Part shown: piece by piece, positions 9,937-17,256 of the stretch | Layout: each line of letters starts with the position of its first letter | Numbering within the stretch: the stretch's first letter is position 1 | Assembly (NCBI RefSeq): GCF_006542685.1 | Contig: NZ_AP019736.1 | Coordinates: 2,034,001 to 2,098,000 of the forward strand | Origin: Alistipes dispar | Lineage (GTDB): Bacteria; Bacteroidota; Bacteroidia; Bacteroidales; Rikenellaceae | Length of the DNA: 64,000 nt | Direction: 5' to 3' | Program-made: the position numbers and the translations under genes | The notes under the pieces: generated by a model | What the model was told of the DNA's origin: nothing | The model's database searches: none | Seen by the model: the letters and a program-made list of their open reading frames with translations, nothing else

Positions 9937-10416
9937 ATGCTTTCCCTTATCGCTGCCGTCGCCGAGAACGGTGTGATCGGCGACAAAAACGCCCTGCTGT
10001 GGCATATTTCCGAGGACCTGAAACATTTCAGGGCCGTGACGACGGGCCATCCCGTCGTGATGGGCCGCAAGACCTTCCTTTCGCTCGGGCGTCCGCTGCC
10101 CGGGCGCACGAACGTCGTCCTCACGCGGCAGGCGCTCGACATTCCGGGCTGTACGGTGGTCCACTCGCTGGAGGAGGCCGTCGCGCTCTTTCCGAACGAC
10201 GAGGAGGTGTTCGTCATCGGCGGGGCGCAGGTCTATGCCGAGGCGCTGCCGCTGGCCGGCCGCTTCTATCTCACGCGCGTGCGGCATCCCTACGAGGGCG
10301 ACACGCGCTTCCCGGCATGGGACGAGAGCGAATGGCGCCTCGCGGCCTCGGAGGCGTTCCCGTGCGGAGCGTCCTATCCCTGGCCCTTTGTCTTCGAAAC
10401 CTGGGAGCGGCGCTGA
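9937..10416 (+). CDS. folA: Dihydrofolate reductase
   Basis: NADPH-dependent reduction of dihydrofolate, 159 aa, the usual size. Seen are IAAVAENGVIGDKNALLWH (substrate/NADP loop with W), the catalytic Asp in SEDLKHF, VVMGRKTF and the FVIGGAQVY nucleotide motif. It regenerates the tetrahydrofolate consumed by ThyA just upstream. Last gene of the 7.1-10.4 kb operon; the next gene has its own -7 box. Confidence 0.97.
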   Translation: MLSLIAAVAENGVIGDKNALLWHISEDLKHFRAVTTGHPVVMGRKTFLSLGRPLPGRTNVVLTRQALDIPGCTVVHSLEEAVALFPNDEEVFVIGGAQVYAEALPLAGRFYLTRVRHPYEGDTRFPAWDESEWRLAASEAFPCGASYPWPFVFETWERR

Positions 10417-10457
10417 ATTTACGCATTTATACCACCCCGCGACCCGGCGGGATTCCC

Positions 10458-10465
10458 TACCTTTG
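10458..10465 (+). promoter_or_regulatory. -7 box of the Hdr-like operon
   Basis: TACCTTTG fits TAnnTTTG and lies 25 nt before the first gene of the heterodisulfide-reductase-like operon. No TTTG is present at the expected -33 distance, so the promoter may be weak or need an activator. Confidence 0.5.
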
Positions 10466-10490
10466 CGCTTGCAAAGGTTTTTTTGCGTCT

Positions 10491-11189
10491 ATGGGAAAGT
10501 ATTTCGATCTGTTGATGGAGGACGTGCGGATGCGCGAGGGGCTGCATTCGTGCATGAACTGCGGCGTCTGCACGGGCGTCTGCCCCGCGGCGGAGTTCTA
10601 CAACTACGACCCGCGGCAGATCGTCAATATCGTGCAGACACGCGACGACGAAGCCATCGAGGAGCTGCTTCGCAGCGACACGATCTGGTATTGCGGCGAG
10701 TGCATGTCGTGCCGTCCGCGCTGCCCGCGGGGCAATACGCCGGGGTATGTGATCCAGGCACTCCGGCGGCTGTCGCAGAAGCTCGGCCTGTTCGTCGAGA
10801 GCGAGAAGGGCCGCCAGCAGCTGGCCCTCAAGCGCATCATCGGCGACAACATCCTGCGCACGGGCTATTGCCTCGTGCCGCGGCTCGTGAAGCCCGAGCT
10901 GCATCCCGAGCAGGGGACCGTCTGGCAGTGGATCTACGACAACGACAAGGAGGTTTACGGCCGTTTCACGCCCGTTTACATGAAACAGGGGGCCGGGGCG
11001 CTGCGGCGCATCGACGACGAGTCGCTCGACGAGATCCGCCGCATTTTCGACGTGAGCGGCGGACGCGAGATGTTCGACGACATCGAGCGCCACTCGGACC
11101 GCAAGGCCCGCGAGATGGGTTACTCCGAGGGGGCCGGCGAACGCTACCTCATGGACGTTTTCACGACAAACAGCAACGAACACGATTAG
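10491..11189 (+). CDS. HdrC-like iron-sulfur protein
   Basis: Electron-transfer protein of 232 aa. Two [4Fe-4S] motifs: CMNCGVCTGVCP (about residues 21-32) and CGECMSCRPRCP (about 68-79). The rest is helical without membrane segments. The pattern matches HdrC, which passes electrons between HdrA flavin and HdrB. The ATG at 10491 lies just after the -7 box, which excludes longer frames. HdrB-like gene starts 2 nt after the stop. Substrate is unknown. Confidence 0.85.
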   Translation: MGKYFDLLMEDVRMREGLHSCMNCGVCTGVCPAAEFYNYDPRQIVNIVQTRDDEAIEELLRSDTIWYCGECMSCRPRCPRGNTPGYVIQALRRLSQKLGLFVESEKGRQQLALKRIIGDNILRTGYCLVPRLVKPELHPEQGTVWQWIYDNDKEVYGRFTPVYMKQGAGALRRIDDESLDEIRRIFDVSGGREMFDDIERHSDRKAREMGYSEGAGERYLMDVFTTNSNEHD

Positions 11190-11191
11190 CC

Positions 11192-12280
11192 ATGATGAAA
11201 CGGGCAAGCTGGACGGATTACCAGAAACAGATCGCCGACGACCGCTACTACTACGGCCGCAGTTGCATCCGGCAGAATTTTTTCCCGGGCAGCGAAAAGG
11301 CGTTCATCGACATACTGCGGCACGACCTGGGGCGCGACCTGCTGGACGACCCCAGGCACTCCTCGTGCACGGGCATCGGCTACCATTCGGACATCGTGCC
11401 GCTGGAGACGATCATGACGGTCGTGGCGCGGCAGTTCTCGCTGATGAACGAGGCGGGGTACGAGAATTTCGTCACCTCGTGCATCACCTCCTTCGGCGTC
11501 TATACCGAGGTGCTGGCCACCTGGGCCGAGTTCCCCGAGACGGAGGAGCGCACGCGCGAGAACCTGCTGAAGGCCACCGGACGCGAATTCCGCAAGCCGG
11601 CCAGCCTGGCCCACACGTCGGACGTCATGTTCCATTTCCGCGACCGGATCGCCGCACAGGCCCGGCGGCGGCTGGTGAACGTGGCGACGGGCGAACCGCT
11701 GCGCGTGGTCGAGCACATCGGCTGCCACTACGCCAAGATCTTCCCGAAGTCCGGGATCGGCGGTTCGGAGTTCCCCTACGTGCTGGCCGGCATGGTCGAG
11801 GCGTGGGGCGGCGAGTGCGTCGATTACCCCGAACGGCGGCACTGCTGCGGATTCGGGTTCCGCAACTACCTCGTGCAGGCCAACCGCGGCTATTCGATCG
11901 CCAACTCGCACAAGAAGCTGGAGAGCATGGCCCCCTACAAGCCCGACTTCATCGTGGCCAACTGTCCGGGTTGCGCCATGTTCCTCGACAAGTGGCAGTA
12001 CGCCATCGCCGAGATGGAGGGCACGACCTACGGGGAGAACGGCCACGGCATCCCGGTCCTCACCTACGAGGAGATGGCCGGGTTGGTGCTGGGCTACGAC
12101 CCCTGGGCGCTGGGAATGCAGATGCACCAGGTCGATGTCGAGCCGCTGCTCGACAAGATGGGGGTCGAATACGATCCCGCGGCCAAATACCTTGGCCGCA
12201 ACGGGAAATATATCGGCAAGCCCGCCTCGGCGGTGGTGAACTGCGGCACGACCGACACGGTGTACGACATAAGGGAGTAG
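11192..12280 (+). CDS. HdrB-like CCG-domain protein
   Basis: 362 aa, related to heterodisulfide reductase subunit B. One complete CCG motif is visible: Cys in HIGCHYAKIF, then HCCGFGF, then CPGC. The N-terminal copy is degenerate: SSCTGIGYHSD replaces the CC pair, with a lone Cys at VTSCITSF. Canonical HdrB carries two CCG motifs that hold noncubane clusters and cleave disulfides, so this protein may hold only one such cluster. It lies between HdrC-like and HdrA-like genes. ATG codons at 11192 and 11195 are equally possible. Confidence 0.83.
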   Translation: MMKRASWTDYQKQIADDRYYYGRSCIRQNFFPGSEKAFIDILRHDLGRDLLDDPRHSSCTGIGYHSDIVPLETIMTVVARQFSLMNEAGYENFVTSCITSFGVYTEVLATWAEFPETEERTRENLLKATGREFRKPASLAHTSDVMFHFRDRIAAQARRRLVNVATGEPLRVVEHIGCHYAKIFPKSGIGGSEFPYVLAGMVEAWGGECVDYPERRHCCGFGFRNYLVQANRGYSIANSHKKLESMAPYKPDFIVANCPGCAMFLDKWQYAIAEMEGTTYGENGHGIPVLTYEEMAGLVLGYDPWALGMQMHQVDVEPLLDKMGVEYDPAAKYLGRNGKYIGKPASAVVNCGTTDTVYDIRE

Positions 12281-12368
12281 ATGCCGCGTCCGGCCGCGGT
12301 CCCGAAGACTGCGGGAAAGTCCCCTCCGGGAGTGCGGGGCGACGTTGAATGGTAGCAAAAATTCGGAT

Positions 12369-13376
12369 ATGAAAAAACGGATCATCGTCATAGGCGGCGG
12401 CGCGGCGGGTATGCAGACCGCGCTGCGGCTCGCCGAACAGGGCGCCGAGGCGGTCCTCCTGGAGAAGGAGGCCGAGCTGGGCGGCAAGCTCCGGGGCTGG
12501 CATGTGCTCTTCCCGTCGTTCACTCCGGCCGGGGAGGTGCTCTCCGAGTTGCGGCGGCGGGTGGCGGCGAGCGGCGTGCGGGTGGAGACGGGCGCCGAAG
12601 TGGTGGGCCTTTCGCCCCGGGAGGTGCGGCTGGCCGACGGACGGACCCTTGCGTGCGACGCGGCGGTTCTCTGCACGGGTTTTACGCTCTTCGACGCCTC
12701 GGTCAAGGAGGAGTACGGCTACGGCATCTACGACAACGTGCTGACGTCGGTCGATGTCGAACGGATGCTCCGCGAGGGGCGTGTGGCCAAGGCCGACGGC
12801 TCGCAGCCGCGGCGGATCGCCTTCCTCCACTGCGTCGGATCGCGCGACGAGAAGGTGTGCCAGCAGCACTGTTCGAAGGTGTGCTGCATCACGGGTGTCA
12901 AGCAGGCGATGGAGATGAAGCGGCTCTTTCCCGACGCCGACGTTTTCAATTTCTACATGGACATACGCATGTTCGGTCCGGGATACGAGGAGATGTACCG
13001 CGAGGCGCAGCAGCGCTATAACATCCATTTCGTCCGCGGCCGCATCTCGGAGGCCGGGCCCACGCTCGACGGACGGGTGCAGATCAAGGCCGAGGATACG
13101 CTGACGGGCCGTCCGCTGCGCATGAGCGTCGATCTGCTGGTGCTGCTGGTGGGCATGCGCGCCAACGACGACAACGCCGCGCTGGCCGCCGAGGCCGGGC
13201 TGCGGCTCGCTCCGAGCGGGTTCCTGCAGCCGCGCGACCTGTTCCTGGACAACGTCCGCAGTTCGGCGGACGGGATCTTCTGCGCCGGGGCGGTCTCCGC
13301 GCCCAAAAGCCTCGGCGAGACGTTGAACGAAGGGACCGCTGCGGCCGACGCCGCGGTCCGCTACGCGGGGGTGTAG
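12369..13376 (+). CDS. HdrA-like FAD-dependent oxidoreductase
   Basis: 335 aa. An N-terminal dinucleotide fold IIVIGGGAAGMQTALRLAE binds FAD. A cysteine cluster CVGSRD...CQQHCSKVCC (around residue 155) is the hallmark of the HdrA/QmoA family. It lacks the extra ferredoxin domains of methanogen HdrA, so it is the short form. Probably the flavin centre that joins the operon's iron-sulfur proteins. Start at 12369 was chosen over an ATG 24 nt upstream because it begins right at the FAD strand (MKKRIIVIG). Confidence 0.83.
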   Translation: MKKRIIVIGGGAAGMQTALRLAEQGAEAVLLEKEAELGGKLRGWHVLFPSFTPAGEVLSELRRRVAASGVRVETGAEVVGLSPREVRLADGRTLACDAAVLCTGFTLFDASVKEEYGYGIYDNVLTSVDVERMLREGRVAKADGSQPRRIAFLHCVGSRDEKVCQQHCSKVCCITGVKQAMEMKRLFPDADVFNFYMDIRMFGPGYEEMYREAQQRYNIHFVRGRISEAGPTLDGRVQIKAEDTLTGRPLRMSVDLLVLLVGMRANDDNAALAAEAGLRLAPSGFLQPRDLFLDNVRSSADGIFCAGAVSAPKSLGETLNEGTAAADAAVRYAGV

Positions 13377-13379
13377 GCC

Positions 13380-13712
13380 ATGGCGATCCGTTTCGGCTAT
13401 ACCATTTCGAAACCCCGGGCGATCGACCTCGACCGCAACAACCTGCGCAAGAGCGACGAAATCCTGCGCGAGATGCCCGAGTTGCAGACCTGCATCGGCT
13501 GCGGGGGCTGCACGGCGGTCTGCACGGCCGGAAATCTCACGGAGTTCAACTTCCGGCGGGTCCACACGCTCGTCCGCCGCGGTGAGTATCAGGGAGCCTA
13601 CGAGGAGATGAACAAGTGCATGCTGTGCGGCAAGTGCCGGCTGGTGTGCCCGCGCGGCATCAATACGCGGGGCGTGGTGCTGTTGATAAAACGTAAACTG
13701 GGGGACTTCTGA
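13380..13712 (+). CDS. Ferredoxin-like HdrC-type protein (short)
   Basis: 110 aa with two [4Fe-4S] motifs, CIGCGGCTAVC (about 38-48) and CMLCGKCRLVCP (about 80-91). This is a second, shorter HdrC-like carrier in the same operon. It starts 3 nt after the HdrA-like stop and ends 2 nt before the next start, so it is very likely made in step with the membrane subunit that follows. Confidence 0.85.
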   Translation: MAIRFGYTISKPRAIDLDRNNLRKSDEILREMPELQTCIGCGGCTAVCTAGNLTEFNFRRVHTLVRRGEYQGAYEEMNKCMLCGKCRLVCPRGINTRGVVLLIKRKLGDF

Positions 13713-13714
13713 CG

Positions 13715-15502
13715 ATGACCTTTTTCGCGCCTTTCTGCATTCCGTTCATGGTCGGTGCGGCCGTGATGTTCCTTACCCTCGCGTGGAAGTGGGGCGTGTG
13801 GCTCTGGCGTCTGCCCCGGGCAGACAAGATGCGCATCGTGCGCGGCCTGCCCACGCGCCGCACGGCGGAGGCCGTGTGGGAGGTGGTGAGCGAGTCGCTG
13901 CTGCACCGCCGGATCTTCCGCGTCAATCCGTTGCTGGGCTACATGCACATGTCGCTGGCCTTCGGGTGGTTCCTGCTGATCGCCGTGGGGTGGATCGAGA
14001 CGGTCGCCTACCTCGGCTTCCGCTACGTGCCGTTGCAGGGGCATGTCTTTTTCAAATACTTCGCCACGGGACTGGAGCACAAGCCGGTATTCGACTTTGC
14101 GATGGACCTGCTGTTGCTGTTCGTCCTCTCGGGCGTGGCGCTGGCATGGGCCAAACGCTTCCGTTCGCGGGCGATGGGCCTGCGCCGCACGACGAAACAC
14201 GTGCCGGGCGACCGTGTGGCGCTGTCGGCTCTCTGGTTCGTCTTCCCGGCCCGTCTGGCGGCCGAAAGCGCGACCTGCGCCCTTTACGGCGGCGGGGGAT
14301 TCCTCACCGGATCGCTCGGCGCCTGGCTGGCCGGTCATGTCGGGGTGCTGCCGCTCATGAACTTCGAGTCGGCGGCATGGTGGTTCTATTCGTCGTGCCT
14401 CGGAGTTTTCTTCGTGGCGCTGCCCTTTTCGCGCTACATGCACATTTTCACCGAGATTCCGCTCATCTTCCTGCGCCGCTACGGCCTGCGGTCGGGCGAG
14501 AAGGAGACCTCCTACGACCGCTTCCAGACCGATGCCTGCTCGCGTTGCGGCATCTGCATCGACCCCTGCCAGTTGCAGAGCGTGCTGGGAAAGGATACGG
14601 TGCAGTCGGTCTATTTCCTGCGCGACCGCCGCTACGGCATGCTGCGGCGCGAGACGGCCGACGACTGCCTGATGTGCGGCCGCTGCGCCGTGAAGTGTCC
14701 CGTGGGCATCGACCTCAATACGCTGCGGCTCAATTCGCGCGATACGATGCGCAACGTGCCCGACGAACGGCGTTACGGCTATTTCGCCGGGCTGGACCGC
14801 TCCTCCGGGACGGGCAAGGTGGGTTATTTCGCCGGGTGCATGACCCTGCTGACGCCCCGCACCCTGTCGGCGATGGAGCGCGTGTTCGGCGCCGCCGGCG
14901 AGGAGGTGTGGTGGGCCGACCGCGAAGGGGGCGTCTGCTGCGGGCGGCCGCTCAAACTGGCGGGCGAGACCGATTCGGCCCGCCGGATGATGCGCTACAA
15001 TACGGAGCTGTTCCGCAAACACGGCATCACGACGCTGGTGACCTCCTGTCCGATCTGTCTCAAGGTCTTCCGCGAGGATTACGACCTGCCGGGGATCGAG
15101 GTGCTGCACCATTCGGAATATATCCATCGGCTGCTCCGCACGGGGCGGCTGGCGGTGGCGCACGGCGCGACGCGCTTCACATACCACGATCCCTGCGAAC
15201 TGGGCCGCGGCAGCGGCATCTACGACGAGCCGCGTGCGGTGATCGGTGCGGTCGGGGAGCTGCTCGAACCCGCCTCGACGCGGGAGAACGCCCTCTGCTG
15301 CGGGTCGTCGGTGGCCAACACGGCGATTTCCGACGAGGGGCAGCTCCGCATCGCCCGCGCGGTGGGCGCCGAACTCGAGGCGACGGGCGCCGAGGTCGTA
15401 GTCACGGCCTGCCCGCTCTGCAAGAAAGCGCTCGGACGCGGCGTGAAAGCTCCGGTGCGCGATCTGGCGGAGGTGGTGGCGGACAGTCTGGTACATAATT
15501 AA
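13715..15502 (+). CDS. Membrane HdrE/HdrD-like fusion, cytochrome b-type and CCG domains
   Basis: 595 aa. The first ~270 residues hold about five membrane helices with histidines suitable for haem b. Next come two [4Fe-4S] motifs, CSRCGICIDPC and CLMCGRCAVKCP. The C-terminus has two complete CCG motifs: FAGC..VCCG..SCPIC and HDPC..LCCG..ACPLC. This order resembles HdrE-HdrD fusions and the HmcF/DsrK/QmoC group, which link a quinone pool to a cytoplasmic thiol/disulfide site. The electron donor and acceptor in this organism are unknown. cysK follows 14 nt downstream. Confidence 0.82.
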   Translation: MTFFAPFCIPFMVGAAVMFLTLAWKWGVWLWRLPRADKMRIVRGLPTRRTAEAVWEVVSESLLHRRIFRVNPLLGYMHMSLAFGWFLLIAVGWIETVAYLGFRYVPLQGHVFFKYFATGLEHKPVFDFAMDLLLLFVLSGVALAWAKRFRSRAMGLRRTTKHVPGDRVALSALWFVFPARLAAESATCALYGGGGFLTGSLGAWLAGHVGVLPLMNFESAAWWFYSSCLGVFFVALPFSRYMHIFTEIPLIFLRRYGLRSGEKETSYDRFQTDACSRCGICIDPCQLQSVLGKDTVQSVYFLRDRRYGMLRRETADDCLMCGRCAVKCPVGIDLNTLRLNSRDTMRNVPDERRYGYFAGLDRSSGTGKVGYFAGCMTLLTPRTLSAMERVFGAAGEEVWWADREGGVCCGRPLKLAGETDSARRMMRYNTELFRKHGITTLVTSCPICLKVFREDYDLPGIEVLHHSEYIHRLLRTGRLAVAHGATRFTYHDPCELGRGSGIYDEPRAVIGAVGELLEPASTRENALCCGSSVANTAISDEGQLRIARAVGAELEATGAEVVVTACPLCKKALGRGVKAPVRDLAEVVADSLVHN

Positions 15503-15516
15503 ACGAAGAAAACGAA

Positions 15517-16425
15517 ATGGATGTGAAGCAGAATATTCTGGGAGCGATCGGGCGGACGCCGATGGTGCGGATCAATTCGCTTTGGTCGAGTCCCTGCGTG
15601 AATATCTTCGCCAAGCTCGAAGGGTTCAATCCCACGGGCAGCATCAAGGACCGGATCGCCGTCAAGATGATCGAGGCGGCCGAACGCGAGGGACGGCTCA
15701 TGCCCGGGAAGACGATCATCGAACCGACGTCGGGCAATACCGGGATCGGGCTGGCGATCGTGGGCATCGTCAAGGGCTATCCCGTGGAGATCGTGATGAG
15801 CGAAGCGGTGTCGGTCGAACGGCGCAAGATCATCCGCGCCTACGGCGGCAAGGTCCGTCTGACGCCCGCGGCGGAGGGGACCGACGGGGCGATCCGGCTG
15901 GCCCGCAGACTGGTGGCCGAGAACCCCGACAAGTATTTCATGCCCGATCAGTTCGCCAATGCCTGCAACTACCTGGCGCACTACGAGAATACGGCGCTGG
16001 AAATCTGGCAGCAGACCGGCGGCGAGATCGACTACCTGGTCTGTGCGCTCGGGACCTCCGGGACGCTGATGGGCCTGTCGCGGTTCCTGAAGACGATGAA
16101 GCCGTCGATCCGGGTCGTCTGCGCGCAGCCTACGCAGGGGCACTACATCCAGGGGTTGAAGAACATGGAGGAGGCGATCGTGCCGGCGATCTACGATGCT
16201 TCGAAAATCGACGTGCAGGAGCTCGTCGAGAGCGAGGAGGCGATCGAGATGGCCCGGCAGATCATCGCCCGCGAAGGGATCTTCGCCGGGATGAGCAGCG
16301 GTGCGGCGATGCTCGCGGCCCTGCGCACGGCCGAGCGGATCGAACGGGGAAATATCGTCGTCGTATTCCCCGACCGGGCCGAGAAGTACCTTTCGACGCA
16401 GATGTTCGCCCGCTTCGACGACTGA
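15517..16425 (+). CDS. cysK: Cysteine synthase family PLP enzyme
   Basis: 302 aa. PLP lysine K44 in PTGSIKDR, the TSGNTG loop (71-76), GTSGTLMG and a C-terminal PDRAEKYLST all fit O-acetylserine sulfhydrylase. The likely reaction is O-acetylserine plus sulfide to cysteine. CysK and CysM are hard to separate here. It sits 14 nt after the Hdr-like membrane subunit, so sulfur assimilation may be tied to that electron-transfer system (inference). Confidence 0.9.
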   Translation: MDVKQNILGAIGRTPMVRINSLWSSPCVNIFAKLEGFNPTGSIKDRIAVKMIEAAEREGRLMPGKTIIEPTSGNTGIGLAIVGIVKGYPVEIVMSEAVSVERRKIIRAYGGKVRLTPAAEGTDGAIRLARRLVAENPDKYFMPDQFANACNYLAHYENTALEIWQQTGGEIDYLVCALGTSGTLMGLSRFLKTMKPSIRVVCAQPTQGHYIQGLKNMEEAIVPAIYDASKIDVQELVESEEAIEMARQIIAREGIFAGMSSGAAMLAALRTAERIERGNIVVVFPDRAEKYLSTQMFARFDD

Positions 16426-16623
16426 CGCGCTGCGGCTGCGGGACGCCCTGTCCGGGATCTTTCGCCGGAAGCCTCTGCGGTCCCGGGACCGTTATCCGGC
16501 CGGTCCGGTTGCCGGGCGGCGGATCGGAGGCGGCTGCCCGTTGCGAATGAAAAAATATTTTCGGATTAAACGATTAACAGTCAGTCGGTTTTCGGCGGAC
16601 GGGCTGCGTGGGGCGAAATTTTA

Positions 16624-16655
16624 TTTGCCGAAACCGGATTTTTGTATTATCTTTG
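16624..16655 (+). promoter_or_regulatory. Promoter of the initiator tRNA gene
   Basis: TTTG (16624-16627), 20 nt, TATCTTTG (16648-16655): a consensus Bacteroidota promoter 40 nt before the tRNA. The 16426-16623 stretch upstream shows no gene. Confidence 0.85.
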
Positions 16656-16695
16656 CACATGCAAAAGCGATAGATCGCACAAGCTAACGATATAT

Positions 16696-16771
16696 CGCGG
16701 GATGGAGCAGTTGGCAGCTCGTCGGGCTCATAACCCGAAGGTCGGAGGTTCGAGTCCTCCTCCCGCTACCA
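16696..16771 (+). tRNA. tRNA-fMet (CAT), initiator
   Basis: 76 nt with full cloverleaf and encoded CCA. Anticodon CAT sits in a stem with the three G-C pairs (GGG/CCC) diagnostic of initiator tRNA. The acceptor stem begins CGCGGGA and ends TCCCGCT, leaving position 1-72 unpaired (C-T), which also marks an initiator, where E. coli has C-A. The D-arm GAGCAGTTGGCAGCTC and T-arm GGAGGTTCGAGTCCTCC are normal. Confidence 0.95.
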
Positions 16772-16774
16772 AGG

Positions 16775-16805
16775 CGGACAATTCGGCGGAATTGTCCGTT
16801 TTTTT
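16775..16805 (+). terminator. Terminator of the initiator tRNA
   Basis: Perfect 10-bp stem CGGACAATTC/GAATTGTCCG with loop GGCG followed by seven T, starting 3 nt after the tRNA. Confidence 0.93.
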
Positions 16806-16933
16806 GTGCAAAGAAAGAACGGGAGGGGCGTGCCGTGCGGTTTTCGGAGGAGGTTCGTGCGGTTCGATGCCTGCTTTTGCGGGTTCGGCGTGCATTTTGC
16901 AGCGACAGGGATGTAACCATAAATTCGGAAGCC

Positions 16934-17098
16934 ATGAAAGAAAAAGAGAACACGACCTGCGATCCCTGCGAGCGGAATTTCGAACGCAATATCGACCGGA
17001 TGGTGAAGGCGGGCGAAGCCCCCGCGGAGAAGACACGCCGGGAGAAGGAGGCCGAGGTGAAATCGGCCTTCGCCGAAGAACATCCGGCCGCGAAGTGA
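16934..17098 (+). CDS. Small charged protein, unknown function
   Basis: 54 codons starting MKEKENTTCDPCERNFERN and ending AEEHPAAK. Very rich in Glu and Lys, with a CxxC (CDPC) near the N-terminus and a predicted helical body. No family recognised. It lies between the tRNA terminator and a strong hairpin, which makes a separate short message plausible. An in-frame extension to 16835 is possible but its residues look random. Confidence 0.5.
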   Translation: MKEKENTTCDPCERNFERNIDRMVKAGEAPAEKTRREKEAEVKSAFAEEHPAAK

Positions 17099-17115
17099 TT
17101 CGGGGCGTATGAAAG

Positions 17116-17152
17116 GCCGAGGGGCGGAACGCATTGCGTTCCGCCCCTCGGC
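17116..17152. terminator. 17-bp hairpin between convergent genes
   Basis: Stem GCCGAGGGGCGGAACGC with its complement around a three-base loop. There is no T-run, but the stem is symmetrical and sits between the small + strand gene and the end of the minus-strand dsbD-like gene, so it may end transcription from both sides. Confidence 0.55.
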
Positions 17153-17256
17153 ATGCCGGCAGACCGGAAGCGGCGACGGGGAAAAATCCCGCCGTTTCGG
17201 CCGGAGCGGCGGTTCCCGCGTTTCGCAACGGAGCCGCTCCTCCTCTCCGGCCCGCG

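Noticed and set aside
10491..15502. Methanogen-type heterodisulfide reductase
   Set aside because: Bacterial context, short HdrA, fused membrane subunit and no MvhD; only family relationship is claimed.
16696..16771. Elongator tRNA-Met
   Set aside because: Unpaired 1-72 and three G-C pairs in the anticodon stem mark it as initiator.
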